From the IMG/VR virus record IMGVR_UViG_3300021180_000013, positions 1-58,634 of that record: DNA of 58,634 nt. One strand, written 5' to 3'. The position numbers and the translations under genes were made by a program. The notes under the pieces are model-generated. The model saw only the letters and a list, made by a program, of their open reading frames with translations. It was not told the origin of the DNA and searched no databases. Shown here piece after piece: positions 18,130 through 26,109 of the stretch; the first letter of the stretch is position 1, and each line of letters opens with the position of its first letter. Source of the stretch: a virus.

Positions 18130-18630
18130 GTGGGATACAAGAATCACGAAGATTACGTCGCGTATCATAAAGCATATCGTGAGCGTAATCGCGAGAAATT
18201 AAAACTCCAAGAACGCCAACGCCGCAAGGATGATCCCGATTGCGACCGAGAGTGGCGTGCGGAGTATCGCGCTAAGCCGGAGCGAATAGTTCGAGAAAAA
18301 GAAGCTAAAGCACAGAATTATCTTGCCAACAAAGCAACTCGCAATCAACAGAGTCGAGAGGGTCATTACCGCCGCAAATACGGTAAATCCATTGCCGATA
18401 AAGAGCGGAAGCTGGCCGAGCAGAATTACAAATGTGAGATTTGCGGCGATCCGATTGATATGACTACTGGTCATTGGGATCACCGAAAGAAGCCTTTCAA
18501 ACTTAGGGATATTCTCTGCAGAGGATGTAACCCTGGGATCGGTAATTTCCGAGAAGATCCCGTCCGTCTACAAAAAGCTATTGCCTACCTTCAGAAACAT
18601 AGCCTTTCCAATATATCTACAGAGGTCTAG
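18130..18630 (+). CDS. Endonuclease VII-type homing endonuclease upstream of capsid gene
   Basis: 166 residues. A long basic Arg/Lys-rich N-terminal half (YRERNREKLKLQERQRRK and following) leads to the endonuclease VII core: YGKSIADKERKLAEQNYKCEIC, GHWDHRKKPFKLRDILCRGCN, GIGNFREDP. GTG 18130 is preferred over in-frame GTG 18112, because the latter lies inside the promoter. A late-type motif for the capsid gene appears to be carried in its last codons (18604). Promoter and insertion between scaffold and capsid genes support a mobile origin. Confidence 0.8.
   Translation: MGYKNHEDYVAYHKAYRERNREKLKLQERQRRKDDPDCDREWRAEYRAKPERIVREKEAKAQNYLANKATRNQQSREGHYRRKYGKSIADKERKLAEQNYKCEICGDPIDMTTGHWDHRKKPFKLRDILCRGCNPGIGNFREDPVRLQKAIAYLQKHSLSNISTEV
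18604..18622 (+). promoter_or_regulatory. Possible late-type motif upstream of capsid gene
   Basis: CTTTCCAATATATCTACAG resembles the late consensus but is one base longer between CTTTCCA and TACAG. A hairpin CAGAG-N10-CTCTG starts on its end (18620-18639), as at other copies. It would give the capsid message a leader of about 190 bases. Confidence 0.4.
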
Positions 18631-18815
18631 CGATCTCTGGGACCGCGCCCGTTAACAGGTGGCCTCGCCAAGCCAGCTAGAAATAGCGAATACCGGCGTA
18701 AACGCATATCGCTAGTTTTCCTCGCCCGATTCTAGGAGTCTCCCTAGCAGAACGGCTGCGTCTCGGCTCCCGTTGCTGACTTAACTTTGGGCATAGCCCA
18801 ACAAGGAAAACTACA
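18631..18815 (+). promoter_or_regulatory. Structured 5' leader of the major capsid gene
   Basis: This 185-base gene-free stretch has consecutive inverted repeats: TAGCGA (18684-18689) with TCGCTA (18709-18714), enclosing GCGT/ACGC; CTAGG-agtctc-CCTAG (18732-18747), which hides a copy of GGAGTCTC; AACGG/CCGTT (18751-18774); and GGGC-ata-GCCC (18789-18799), just before the AAGGAA ribosome site. No open reading frame fits. A leader that controls or stabilises the capsid message is plausible; no intron core was recognised. Confidence 0.5.
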
Positions 18816-20183
18816 TTGGCGATTTCGAGTCCCAACCCTCTTCTAGAAGCAGCCGTGGAAAGTATTGAGGTTGAAGCATTTGCGGAGAAAATTCCGGACC
18901 TTGTCTTTCACGGTACTACTACTTACAGCTTATTCAAACAAAAAGCCCACACAGTGAAGGTTTCCAACGAAACCGCCGCTGGTGGAACCGCTCGTCCCTC
19001 GTTCCGTGTTCCGTTCCGTGTCCAAGCTGGCGCGGCAGTGGCGCAAGGAACAGGTAATGCTGATTCGCTTTATCGTGGATCCGGCTCCCAGTGGGCCGCG
19101 TTCGCAGTGTCTCCAGTGTTCGTGTACAACGTATGCGAAATTTCTTGGTTGGCACAGCAGTCGACCGATGGGAAAGAGAAGGGCTTGTTTGAGGTAAAAG
19201 CCCAGGAAATGAAGAACTCTCTTGATCAGGCGATGCAGGGGTTGGAGGCGTTGGTGAACGCTGACGGCTCCGGTATGCTGGATCAGATTCCTTCGACGGC
19301 GACGGTTAATTCTGGCACCGGCTCCGCTGGCCCCGGATTCAGCTCAATTGTGGGCATGAATATCGCGGCTGCGTTCACCGACCAGCAGAATGTGACGGTT
19401 TATCCGACCGAGACTTCGGCCTCGCCCCGGGGAAGCTTCACTATCTCCTACGTCGACCCGGTCTCCCAGACCATTTACTCCGCGTCCGCTCTGCCGTCCA
19501 CCGGTGGTGCGACCGCGACCGGCGATTACCTGTTCATTTACAACGGCAATACCACGAACGGCGCGGCCTCCGCGTCCATCCAGGGTATCCGTGCGTGGCA
19601 GGTGAATAGCAACACTGGCACGATCGGTGGGTTGAATCGTGCGTCCTATCCTGGACGCCTGAGCACCCCAGTGATCGCGCTCAACGCCGCAGTGACCCCT
19701 GGTCTCTCGCAGCGTGCACTAACCCTGCTGGGCCGCGCCCTCGGTCCCGATGCCTCGGCCATCAAATCGATGGTCTGGCACACCGGGCCTGATCAAGGGT
19801 ACGCAATGGCGAACCTGCAGTACAACGTTCAGATCGAGTACAAATCAGCCGTCAAGGGTGACAAACCCGAAGACATGTCCTACAAGCTCTTCCAAGAGAC
19901 GTTCGGCGGTCGTCCGCTGCATATCTCGTGGAACGCGCTCCCGGGACGTATCGACGGACTCGTCCTCGACAATTGGTACATCGGTGAGTTGGAGCCGTTG
20001 GAGCTGTATGATTTCGGAGGGGGCCAGGTGGTTGCCCCGGTTCCGGACATCCCCGCAAGTCCAACAGGACAAAACACTTACCTCGCGTCGCACATGTTTT
20101 CCTATGTCAGCTGTTTCAACTTAGTGGACTGTGCGCCCAAATCCGGTGTTTATATCACTGGAGCAACCCAGCCAACTATCTAG
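18816..20183 (+). CDS. Major capsid protein
   Basis: 455 residues starting at TTG 18816 with AAGGAA upstream. The sequence has the pattern of a HK97-type capsid: an N-terminal helix (LLEAAVESIEVEAFAEKIPDL), a long helix with EKGLFEVKAQEMKNSLDQAM, a central P-domain-like region, and LDNWYIGELEPLELYDFGGG near the C-terminus. It has scaffold-like protein upstream, its own leader, and a strong terminator directly after, as expected for the most abundant virion protein. About 150 bases next to the preceding endonuclease have lower GC than the rest. Confidence 0.82.
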   Translation: MAISSPNPLLEAAVESIEVEAFAEKIPDLVFHGTTTYSLFKQKAHTVKVSNETAAGGTARPSFRVPFRVQAGAAVAQGTGNADSLYRGSGSQWAAFAVSPVFVYNVCEISWLAQQSTDGKEKGLFEVKAQEMKNSLDQAMQGLEALVNADGSGMLDQIPSTATVNSGTGSAGPGFSSIVGMNIAAAFTDQQNVTVYPTETSASPRGSFTISYVDPVSQTIYSASALPSTGGATATGDYLFIYNGNTTNGAASASIQGIRAWQVNSNTGTIGGLNRASYPGRLSTPVIALNAAVTPGLSQRALTLLGRALGPDASAIKSMVWHTGPDQGYAMANLQYNVQIEYKSAVKGDKPEDMSYKLFQETFGGRPLHISWNALPGRIDGLVLDNWYIGELEPLELYDFGGGQVVAPVPDIPASPTGQNTYLASHMFSYVSCFNLVDCAPKSGVYITGATQPTI

Positions 20184-20207
20184 TTTTCAATTAGATAGAA
20201 GTAATTA

Positions 20208-20241
20208 GGACCAAGCCTCAAAACTTGGTCCTTTTCTTTTT
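20208..20241 (+). terminator. Rho-independent terminator after capsid gene
   Basis: GGACCAAG (20208-20215), an eight-base loop and CTTGGTCC (20224-20231) form a perfect 8-bp stem followed by TTTTCTTTTT. It lies 25 bases after the capsid stop and should end capsid transcription, isolating it from downstream genes. Confidence 0.92.
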
Positions 20242-20271
20242 GTTCGCCTCGGTAATTCGCAAAAATAAGTC

Positions 20272-20300
20272 TTGACAAAATGACATAAGAATGCGAATAT
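20272..20300 (+). promoter_or_regulatory. Early-type promoter with TGACA motif, before endonuclease
   Basis: TTGACA (20272-20277), 17 bases, GAATAT (20295-20300). The -35 forms part of TGACAAAATGACA, an imperfect version of the TGAC-N5-GTCA palindrome. GGAGGA precedes ATG 20317. Placed directly after the capsid terminator, it would give the endonuclease gene its own early expression. Confidence 0.55.
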
Positions 20301-20316
20301 CCTTTTCGGAGGATAT

Positions 20317-20925
20317 ATGCCATTTGAACCGGGAAACGAACATGGGAAGCATAACAATCACGCGCGGGGTTTTGAATGCCGTAACCTTGAGCAACTTAAA
20401 AGTATGCGGTGGATTCAGCGCGGCGAAGAGACACTACGCGTCCCCGTTGATCAACTTGAGACGTATTTAGCTGATGGATGGAAGCGTGGGCGCCCAAAAC
20501 CGTCCGTTGAGGCGCGAAAGAAGATGCGAGAGGCTCAACTAGCTCGAACGGATCGGCCTCGGGATTCGCATACGCAGGAGCATCGCAGGAATCGACAGTA
20601 CAAAGCTCGGTATAAGAAATCGAATCAGGATTACGAAGAGACATTGGCCGCACAGGACGGACACTGCTTTCTCTGTCCAGAAAGAGAGTATGAGAAGCGG
20701 CGGTTGTGTTGGGATCATGATCACGACTGCTGTCCAGGATATTTGACCTGCGGAAAATGTGTCCGTGCGTTACTTTGTATGGGCTGCAATCGAGATATCT
20801 CTGTGGTCGAACGGATACGAAAAGAGGCTAAGATTGTGGATGTTATCCCGGGTACGTGGACGGATAACGCAATCAACTACTTACAATCCTACTCCTTTTC
20901 AACCAAAAGTAACCCCTCTGGCTAA
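20317..20925 (+). CDS. Endonuclease VII-type homing endonuclease with DNA-binding N-terminus
   Basis: 202 residues. Residues 28-62 (SMRWIQRGEETLRVPVDQLE, TYLADGWKRGRPK) match the small DNA-binding module often attached to phage homing endonucleases. The C-terminal part holds the nuclease: EETLAAQDGHCFLCPE, RRLCWDHDHDCCPGYLTCGKCVR, LCMGCNRDI. The Cys pairs and WDHDH are intact. It has its own promoter and follows a terminator, so it is an autonomous expression unit. Confidence 0.83.
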   Translation: MPFEPGNEHGKHNNHARGFECRNLEQLKSMRWIQRGEETLRVPVDQLETYLADGWKRGRPKPSVEARKKMREAQLARTDRPRDSHTQEHRRNRQYKARYKKSNQDYEETLAAQDGHCFLCPEREYEKRRLCWDHDHDCCPGYLTCGKCVRALLCMGCNRDISVVERIRKEAKIVDVIPGTWTDNAINYLQSYSFSTKSNPSG

Positions 20926-20935
20926 AGGAGAAAAT

Positions 20936-21343
20936 ATGCAATACATCGGTATTGTTGCGCTCGTCGTGTCTGTCGTAGCGCTGATTGTTGGATTCGTGCA
21001 TAAGGGCGCTGCGGGGCCGAGTGGTCCTGCTGGTGCAAGAGGTGCGATCGGGCCAATGGGTCCGCAGGGAGCTACTGGGTCTCAGGGACCGCAGGGTCCG
21101 GCTGGTGGCGCCGGGAGTAAGGGCGATAAGGGTGATAAAGGCGACGCTGGTAGCAAAGGCGATTCTGGTAGTAATGGAGAGAATGGGGTCAACGGTCTCA
21201 AAGGAGACAAAGGGGACAAGGGAGATAAAGGTGATGGTGGTCCTTTGGGTACGAAGGGCGATAAAGGGGATAAGGGTGACAAGGGCGACAAAGGCGATCG
21301 TGGCGATGCAGGTCCAAAGGGAGATAAGGGGGACAAAGGTTGA
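20936..21343 (+). CDS. Membrane-anchored collagen-like protein
   Basis: 135 residues from ATG 20936 (AAAGGAG upstream). Residues 1-24 are a hydrophobic segment (YIGIVALVVSVVALIVGFVH), followed by about 36 uninterrupted Gly-X-Y triplets beginning GPSGPAGARGAIGPMG and continuing as GDKGDKGDK units. This predicts a membrane-tethered or virion-displayed trimeric collagen-like stalk. An in-frame start at 20759 would lie in the endonuclease gene and is rejected. The repeat region is prone to length change by slippage. Confidence 0.82.
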   Translation: MQYIGIVALVVSVVALIVGFVHKGAAGPSGPAGARGAIGPMGPQGATGSQGPQGPAGGAGSKGDKGDKGDAGSKGDSGSNGENGVNGLKGDKGDKGDKGDGGPLGTKGDKGDKGDKGDKGDRGDAGPKGDKGDKG

Positions 21344-22047
21344 TTCTAATCGATTGTATTAATGCATCAACGGAAGCGTCTGATCAAATGATCGAATGGC
21401 TCGTCGCTGCGTTGCAGAAGCAGGTGACGAGGGATTTCTTTCCGATCTGGGGGATCAACGCGCAGTTGTTCTTCGTGCCTAAGTCGGGGACACCGAACCC
21501 GGCGCATTGGCAGTTAGTGTTCCTTGATAACGCGGATGTTGCGGGGGCGTTGGGTTATCACGACCTTACGTCCACTGGACTGCCGCTGGGGAAAGTGTTC
21601 ATTCGAACGACTGAGTTGGACGATTCGGCGTGGTCAGTCACAGCCTCGCATGAGCTTATGGAGATGCTCGTGGATCCGTACGTGGATTCAGCAGTGATCC
21701 AACTGAACGTCGACGGCACGGGGACAGCGTACGCTACCGAAGTCTGTGATGCGTGCGAGAACGACTCGAACGGGTACGTGATCAATGATTTCAAGGTCAG
21801 CGATTTCGTTACGCCAGAGTGGTTCGGGCCTCCGACGCTGGAGCCGAACGCGCGGTACGACTTCATGGGGCATATTCTGGCGCCGTTGCAGTTGTTACCA
21901 GGAGGATACATTGGCGTGCTGACGATTGGCTCGTCGTCCGGCTGGCAACAGTTGCTCGGGCATACGGCTAAAGCTAACACGCCTCTTGGATCGCGTCGGA
22001 GACTGCGAACGATCCCACACTCTCAGAGAATACTCAGTAATAAGTAG
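21340..22047 (+). CDS. Putative metallopeptidase-like protein (HELMEM motif)
   Basis: 235 residues from TTG 21340, overlapping the collagen-like stop by four bases. SVTASHELMEMLVDPYVDS (residues about 101-119) carries an HExxE helix of a type seen in conserved proteins of unknown role, with a following DFMG region. Two Cys (VCDACEND) and a Gly-rich segment follow. It might be a zinc peptidase-like or virion enzyme, but the canonical HExxH is absent. Translational coupling links it to the collagen-like protein. Confidence 0.55.
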   Translation: MILIDCINASTEASDQMIEWLVAALQKQVTRDFFPIWGINAQLFFVPKSGTPNPAHWQLVFLDNADVAGALGYHDLTSTGLPLGKVFIRTTELDDSAWSVTASHELMEMLVDPYVDSAVIQLNVDGTGTAYATEVCDACENDSNGYVINDFKVSDFVTPEWFGPPTLEPNARYDFMGHILAPLQLLPGGYIGVLTIGSSSGWQQLLGHTAKANTPLGSRRRLRTIPHSQRILSNK

Positions 22048-22063
22048 TTATTCCCGCGCATGA

Positions 22064-22082
22064 CTTTTCAGAGAAAGTCAGA
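22064..22082 (+). promoter_or_regulatory. Late-type 19-bp motif, copy 4
   Basis: CTTTTCAGAGAAAGTCAGA fits the late consensus at its ends; GACTTT and AAAGTC within it can also pair. It lies in the only gap between 21340 and 22109 genes, 26 bases before ATG 22109. Confidence 0.45.
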
Positions 22083-22108
22083 TCAAATTTTCTGGCCTCT
22101 GGAGTGTC

Positions 22109-23137
22109 ATGCGCGTTCTTTTCATACTCAAGAAAACGGTATACGACTATGCTGACGCTGGTTATTGCGATGATCACGCGGGCGGACTACTGAACTCATG
22201 CCGGTTCATCGTCGATATGTTGAATCAGAATGGCGTCGCGGCGAAGATTGCTGTCGTTACTGATAACAATGACATCGATCGTGAGGTCACTGCGTACCAG
22301 CCTGATGTAGCGATCATCGAGGCGTTATGGGTCGTTCCTGAGAAATTTGACATTCTGTCACAGTTGCATCCGACGGTGACGTGGGTGGTGCGGTTGCATA
22401 GTGATCTCCCGTTCCTCTCTTCTGACGGAATAGCGTTCCTGTGGATCAAAGGTTACCTCGACCGTAACGTATACGTCGCGACGAATAAGCAGCGGACGCA
22501 GGATGATTTGGTGAGGGTATTTGGGGACGAGGGCGGGTTCGTTCATTTGCCGAATTACTATCCCGTTACGAAGCCTAGTGTGAAGCCGATCCTCACTGGA
22601 CTGAACATTGGATGCTTCGGGGCGATCCGGCCACTCAAGAATCAACTCGTCCAAGCGGTCGCTGCCGTCGAATACGCCGACCAGACCTCCCAGACACTGA
22701 ACTTCCACATGAACGGGACGCGTACTGAGTCTGGCGGGAACGCGATACTGAAGAATATTCAGTCAATGTTCGCTGAGACCAACCACACGCTCGTGCTGCA
22801 CCCTTGGCTCCCGCATAACGAATTCCTTATGCTCATGGCACAAATGGATCTCGCGCTCGCCGTGTCGTTCAGTGAGACGTTCTGTATTACTGCTGCGGAC
22901 GCGGTGAACGTTGGTGTGCCGTTAGTGTGTAGCGACCAGATCCCCTGGGCAGATTCGTCGAGCGTCGTCGAGGATCCAACGGATACGGGGGAGATCCGGG
23001 GGAAAATGACGCGGTTACTGCGGAGTGATTTTCTCTCCAACTTGTTCAATCTAAGGAACTTAAAGGGGTATTCTAAAAGATCCACGAAAACATGGCTCTC
23101 CGTGCTTGACGAAATATCGAAGTATGATTATACTTAG
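22109..23137 (+). CDS. GT-B glycosyltransferase (GT4-like)
   Basis: 342 residues with the fold of family 4 glycosyltransferases: an N-terminal Rossmann domain (MRVLFILKKTVYDY, GGLLNSCRFIVDML), a linker, and a C-terminal nucleotide-sugar domain (NIGCFGAIRPLKNQLVQAV, LHPWLPHNEFLMLM, and the SFSETFCITAADAVNVGVPLV segment with the E-x7-E-type donor-binding pattern). It transfers a sugar to an unknown acceptor. It is separate from the leftward sugar island but likely serves the same modification. A TGACATTCTGTCA palindrome lies inside the gene. Confidence 0.82.
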   Translation: MRVLFILKKTVYDYADAGYCDDHAGGLLNSCRFIVDMLNQNGVAAKIAVVTDNNDIDREVTAYQPDVAIIEALWVVPEKFDILSQLHPTVTWVVRLHSDLPFLSSDGIAFLWIKGYLDRNVYVATNKQRTQDDLVRVFGDEGGFVHLPNYYPVTKPSVKPILTGLNIGCFGAIRPLKNQLVQAVAAVEYADQTSQTLNFHMNGTRTESGGNAILKNIQSMFAETNHTLVLHPWLPHNEFLMLMAQMDLALAVSFSETFCITAADAVNVGVPLVCSDQIPWADSSSVVEDPTDTGEIRGKMTRLLRSDFLSNLFNLRNLKGYSKRSTKTWLSVLDEISKYDYT

Positions 23138-23149
23138 TCGTGAGGTCTC

Positions 23150-23386
23150 ATGGCTAAAAAGGATCGTACGGTAAAGATTGAGGACGTATTCGACCAACTC
23201 GTTGGGGCGCCGGAGATTGGTAGCGAGGTTGTTGTCATCAATGACCGACACTCGTATCGGGGTAAGCTCGTAAAGTATGGCAAGCAGGATGGTAAGGTTA
23301 AGAAAGCGTTCGTTCAAGCTGACAGCTTCTTCGACAGCGATCGCTGGGTAAGTATTCACGATATTTTTACGATAGAAGAGTTATAA
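23150..23386 (+). CDS. Small hypothetical protein upstream of groES
   Basis: 78 residues; basic N-terminus and a compact beta-rich sequence (GSEVVVINDRHSYRGKLVKYG). The composition suggests a small SH3-like barrel, but no family is certain. GAGG precedes ATG 23150. It is nine bases upstream of groES and likely part of the same operon. Confidence 0.6.
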   Translation: MAKKDRTVKIEDVFDQLVGAPEIGSEVVVINDRHSYRGKLVKYGKQDGKVKKAFVQADSFFDSDRWVSIHDIFTIEEL

Positions 23387-23395
23387 GGAGTCTCA

Positions 23396-23761
23396 ATGTC
23401 CTCACCCGTAACACCCGTTGTCGATCTGCGTCCTGATCGTTCTCGCACGTACCATAAGCCTCAACCTATCCTCGACCGGGTATTAGTCAGAGTCATCAAA
23501 TCTCATTCTGAGACTGAGGACTTCGTGATCCCAGATAAGTACAGGGAGAAGTCGCGACTGGGCGAAGTGATCGCTGTTGGCGATGGAGTCGTATTAGGCA
23601 ACCAATACCTCCCCATCGAGGAGTTCATCTCCGTCGGTGATCGAGTGAAGTTTGGTGAGTATACTGCTGAAGCCTACGACCACACGGACCCGACGCAGGC
23701 GACGGAGTTCATCGTGCGTATCCAAGACATCCGTACAGTCGAGAGGCTCGTTCGTGAGTAA
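23396..23761 (+). CDS. groES: GroES-like co-chaperonin
   Basis: 121 residues with the Cpn10 plan: PILDRVLVRVIKSHSETEDFVIPDKYREKSRLGEVIAVGDG (roof and mobile-loop region) and VGDRVKFGEYTAEAYD, and then IVRIQDIRTV. It is longer than the bacterial 97 residues by an N-terminal extension (SSPVTPVVDLRPDRSRTYHK). GGAGTCTCA precedes ATG 23396. It overlaps groEL by eight bases, as in cellular groESL. Acts as the lid of the adjacent phage chaperonin. Confidence 0.85.
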   Translation: MSSPVTPVVDLRPDRSRTYHKPQPILDRVLVRVIKSHSETEDFVIPDKYREKSRLGEVIAVGDGVVLGNQYLPIEEFISVGDRVKFGEYTAEAYDHTDPTQATEFIVRIQDIRTVERLVRE

Positions 23762-25331
23762 GCAGATAGTAAGTGGTCCTGATGCTCTAACTAAGTTGCT
23801 GGCGGGCGTGAATCTTATCGCTAACGCCGTAAAGGTCAGCCTTGGTCCGAACGGACGTAACTGTGTGTACGAACGCCTCGGAACGAACCAGCCTATCAGC
23901 ACCCGTGACGGCGTCACGATCGCTAACCAGATCGAAGCATCGGACCCGTTCGAGAATATCGCAGTCGAAACTCTTAAGGGGGTAGCGCGTGAAGCGGTCG
24001 ATCAATCTGGCGATGGTACTACTACTGCTACATTACTGGCACAAGCGATATTCAGTGAAGGCGTCAAGCAGATCAGTGTCGGTTGCAACCCGGTCGCTCT
24101 CAAACGCGGCATTGAACGAGCTACGGCGGGAGTTGTTCAGTCCCTCAAGTCGATGGCTCGTCCCGTTTCAGGGGACATGGTCCGACAAGTGGCTACCATC
24201 TCGGCGAATAACGACGCAGGATTGGGGGGACTCATTGCTGATGCAATGGAGAAAGCGGGCGAAGACGGAGTTGTGAGTGTCGAAGTAAGCAGGAGTACCG
24301 AATCGTCATTAGTTGTTGTCGATGGTATGCAGATTGGGACAGGGTTCATTCTGCCGGAGTTCGTGAATAATCGTGAGCGGAATGAGTGTGTGCTTGAGGA
24401 TGTAGCGGTACTGCTGTGGGAGAAGAAGCTCGCGACGATCCTCCCAGCGAAGAAGTTGCTTGAGGAGATTGTTAAGCAGGGTAAGTCTCTATTAATTATC
24501 GCTGAGGACGTAACTGATGAGGCGTTGGGTGTCCTCGGGGCAAATGCTGCGCTTCGTAACACCGACGGGAAGCAGCCATACAAATTCTGCGCGATCCGCA
24601 CCCCCGGTGGAGTCGACAACCTGCACGATATCGGTGCGTTAACGAACGGAACCGTCTTCACGGAGCTAAAAGGTGTCAAACTATCTGACGTGGCCGCGTC
24701 GATGCTGGGGCATGCTAGTAAGGTTATCATTAAGCCCACTGGCACTACGATTATTGCTGATATTACTGAGAATCCTGCGTTGACTAGGAGGATTAATGAG
24801 CTTAGGACACAAGTTAAAGAATCTGTGGATGACGGAGCCCGTCTTCGCTTGCATTCTCGTCTTGCTAGGCTGGTTGGCGGTGTGGCGGTTATACGCGTTG
24901 GTGCGGCGACTGAGTTGGAGATGATGGTTAGGAAAGATGCGATTGAAGATGCGATGCACGCAACACGAGGCGCAATATCAGAAGGCATCGTCCCCGGAGG
25001 GGGTGTCGCATTGTTTAGAGCGTCTAGAGTGCTTGAATGCTCTGACGAAGAAAGCGCAGGGGTGAAAATAGTTCAAAAGGCATGCGAAGCACCAATACGA
25101 ACACTCGCCGAGAACTCTGGAAAATCTGCTGACTATGTTCTCGCTCAAATTCTTGACGGAGATCACGCGAACTACGGATGGAACGCTAGGACGGATTTCT
25201 TTTGTGATATGATTGGTGCCGGAATCCTTGATCCTGTCCGAGTAACTCGCGTAGCACTTGAATCTGCCGCTTCAGTAGCTGCAACGATGTTAATCACAAA
25301 TTGCTTAGTGGCGAACGAACGACCCAAGTGA
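23754..25331 (+). CDS. groEL: Phage GroEL chaperonin
   Basis: 525 residues from GTG 23754 (GAGAGG upstream). Alignment by eye with E. coli GroEL keeps the numbering of key ATPase residues: Asp52 in RDGVT and GDGTTT at 86-91 with Asp87. The DAMHATRGAISEGIVPGGG segment corresponds to the Asp398 region. The apical domain is present (LLIIAEDVTDEALGVL). The flexible GGM tail is missing. It probably folds virion proteins. The last 330 bases, next to the GIY-YIG gene, look AT-richer. It overlaps that gene by GTGA. Confidence 0.93.
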   Translation: MSKQIVSGPDALTKLLAGVNLIANAVKVSLGPNGRNCVYERLGTNQPISTRDGVTIANQIEASDPFENIAVETLKGVAREAVDQSGDGTTTATLLAQAIFSEGVKQISVGCNPVALKRGIERATAGVVQSLKSMARPVSGDMVRQVATISANNDAGLGGLIADAMEKAGEDGVVSVEVSRSTESSLVVVDGMQIGTGFILPEFVNNRERNECVLEDVAVLLWEKKLATILPAKKLLEEIVKQGKSLLIIAEDVTDEALGVLGANAALRNTDGKQPYKFCAIRTPGGVDNLHDIGALTNGTVFTELKGVKLSDVAASMLGHASKVIIKPTGTTIIADITENPALTRRINELRTQVKESVDDGARLRLHSRLARLVGGVAVIRVGAATELEMMVRKDAIEDAMHATRGAISEGIVPGGGVALFRASRVLECSDEESAGVKIVQKACEAPIRTLAENSGKSADYVLAQILDGDHANYGWNARTDFFCDMIGAGILDPVRVTRVALESAASVAATMLITNCLVANERPK

Positions 25332-25915
25332 GATTTTATACATACATTTGGTTACGGTTAGACGGTACTCCCTATTATGTCGGGAAGGGGCAAGGACGGC
25401 GAGGATTTATCTCTGGATCCCATCGGCTACGCCGTCCCATTTCAGACGATCAAATTATAGTTCAGGAGTACGAGTGTGAAGAAGATAGTCTCTTCGCCGA
25501 ATGCGTCCTAATCGCGTTTTATGGGCGCAAAGATTTGGGAACTGGATGTCTCAGAAATATGACGAATGGGGGAGAAGGCGTATCCGGTAGAATTATTCCT
25601 GAATGGCTTCGGTTAAGACTAATCGAAGTGAATACAGGCCGAAAAGCGAGCGAAGAAACTCGTCATATTCTTAGACAAAGTCATCTGGGTCAGAAAGTAT
25701 CTCCAGAAGCACGGGTAAAAATGAGCATTGCCCGTAAAGGAAGGTCTTTGTCTCCGGAGCATTGCAAAAAGCTCAGTTTTTACGCTCGGAATCGTTCAGA
25801 GGAACATAAACGCAGACTTGCAGAAAGCTGTAGTAAAACTAGAAAAGGTAAGCCTTGGTCAGAAAGACGCAGAGCGGCACAAATTGCTAGAAATGACAGA
25901 TCCGACGAAAAATGA
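25328..25915 (+). CDS. GIY-YIG homing endonuclease downstream of groEL
   Basis: 195 residues starting at GTG 25328, overlapping the groEL stop (GTGA). The nuclease core FYTYIWLRLDGTPYYVGKG, FYGRKDLGTGCLRNMTNGGEG is a close paralogue of the 3347 gene, followed by NUMOD3-like repeats (SEETRHILRQSHLGQKV, SPEARVKMSIARKGRSL, SEEHKRRLAESCSKTRKG). AT-rich relative to its neighbours. Probably a mobile gene inserted exactly at the groEL end. Confidence 0.88.
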   Translation: MRFYTYIWLRLDGTPYYVGKGQGRRGFISGSHRLRRPISDDQIIVQEYECEEDSLFAECVLIAFYGRKDLGTGCLRNMTNGGEGVSGRIIPEWLRLRLIEVNTGRKASEETRHILRQSHLGQKVSPEARVKMSIARKGRSLSPEHCKKLSFYARNRSEEHKRRLAESCSKTRKGKPWSERRRAAQIARNDRSDEK

Positions 25916-26109
25916 CATTACGGTATAATCTCCTCGGTAAAACATTCGGCTACCTCACCGTGATCGGTGGAGCAAAGCTTCCTCCTCACCCGGAGTACCT
26001 CTGGCTCTGCCGGTGTGTGTGCGGGGCGTTCAGTTTAGCGCGAGGGACGAACCTTAGGGAAGGCCGCACGAAGACTTGCGGGTGCAGGTATGGAAAGAAA
26101 AGAGTGTAA
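25912..26109 (+). CDS. Small zinc-knuckle protein of homing-endonuclease type
   Basis: 65 residues. The pattern LLGKTFGYLTVIGGAK, LWLCRCVCG, GTNLREGRTKTCGC is typical of the N-terminal zinc module that accompanies phage HNH/AP2 homing proteins. Here it stands alone without a nuclease domain, so it may be a remnant or a stand-alone DNA-binding protein. ATGA overlap with the preceding gene and overlap with the next. Confidence 0.7.
   Translation: MTLRYNLLGKTFGYLTVIGGAKLPPHPEYLWLCRCVCGAFSLARGTNLREGRTKTCGCRYGKKRV

Noticed and set aside
18100-18815. Group I intron with endonuclease before the capsid gene
   Set aside because: An endonuclease plus structured RNA suggested it, but none of the conserved core segments was recognised and the capsid frame begins cleanly at TTG 18816.
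19845-20124. Several frames opposite or within the capsid gene
   Set aside because: They follow from strong codon bias in the capsid gene and have no starts with ribosome sites.
20905-20930. Another late motif before the collagen-like gene (CTTTTCAACCAAAAGTAAC)
   Set aside because: It matches CTTTTCA but lacks the TAYAG end, so it was not counted.
21082-21336. Proline-rich antisense frame opposite the collagen repeat
   Set aside because: It is the necessary complement of Gly-Asp-Lys repeats, with no ribosome site.
22061-22100. Terminator after 22047 (GACTTT/AAAGTC then T-rich)
   Set aside because: The stem is only six AT-rich pairs and the T run is not adjacent; the segment fits the late motif better.
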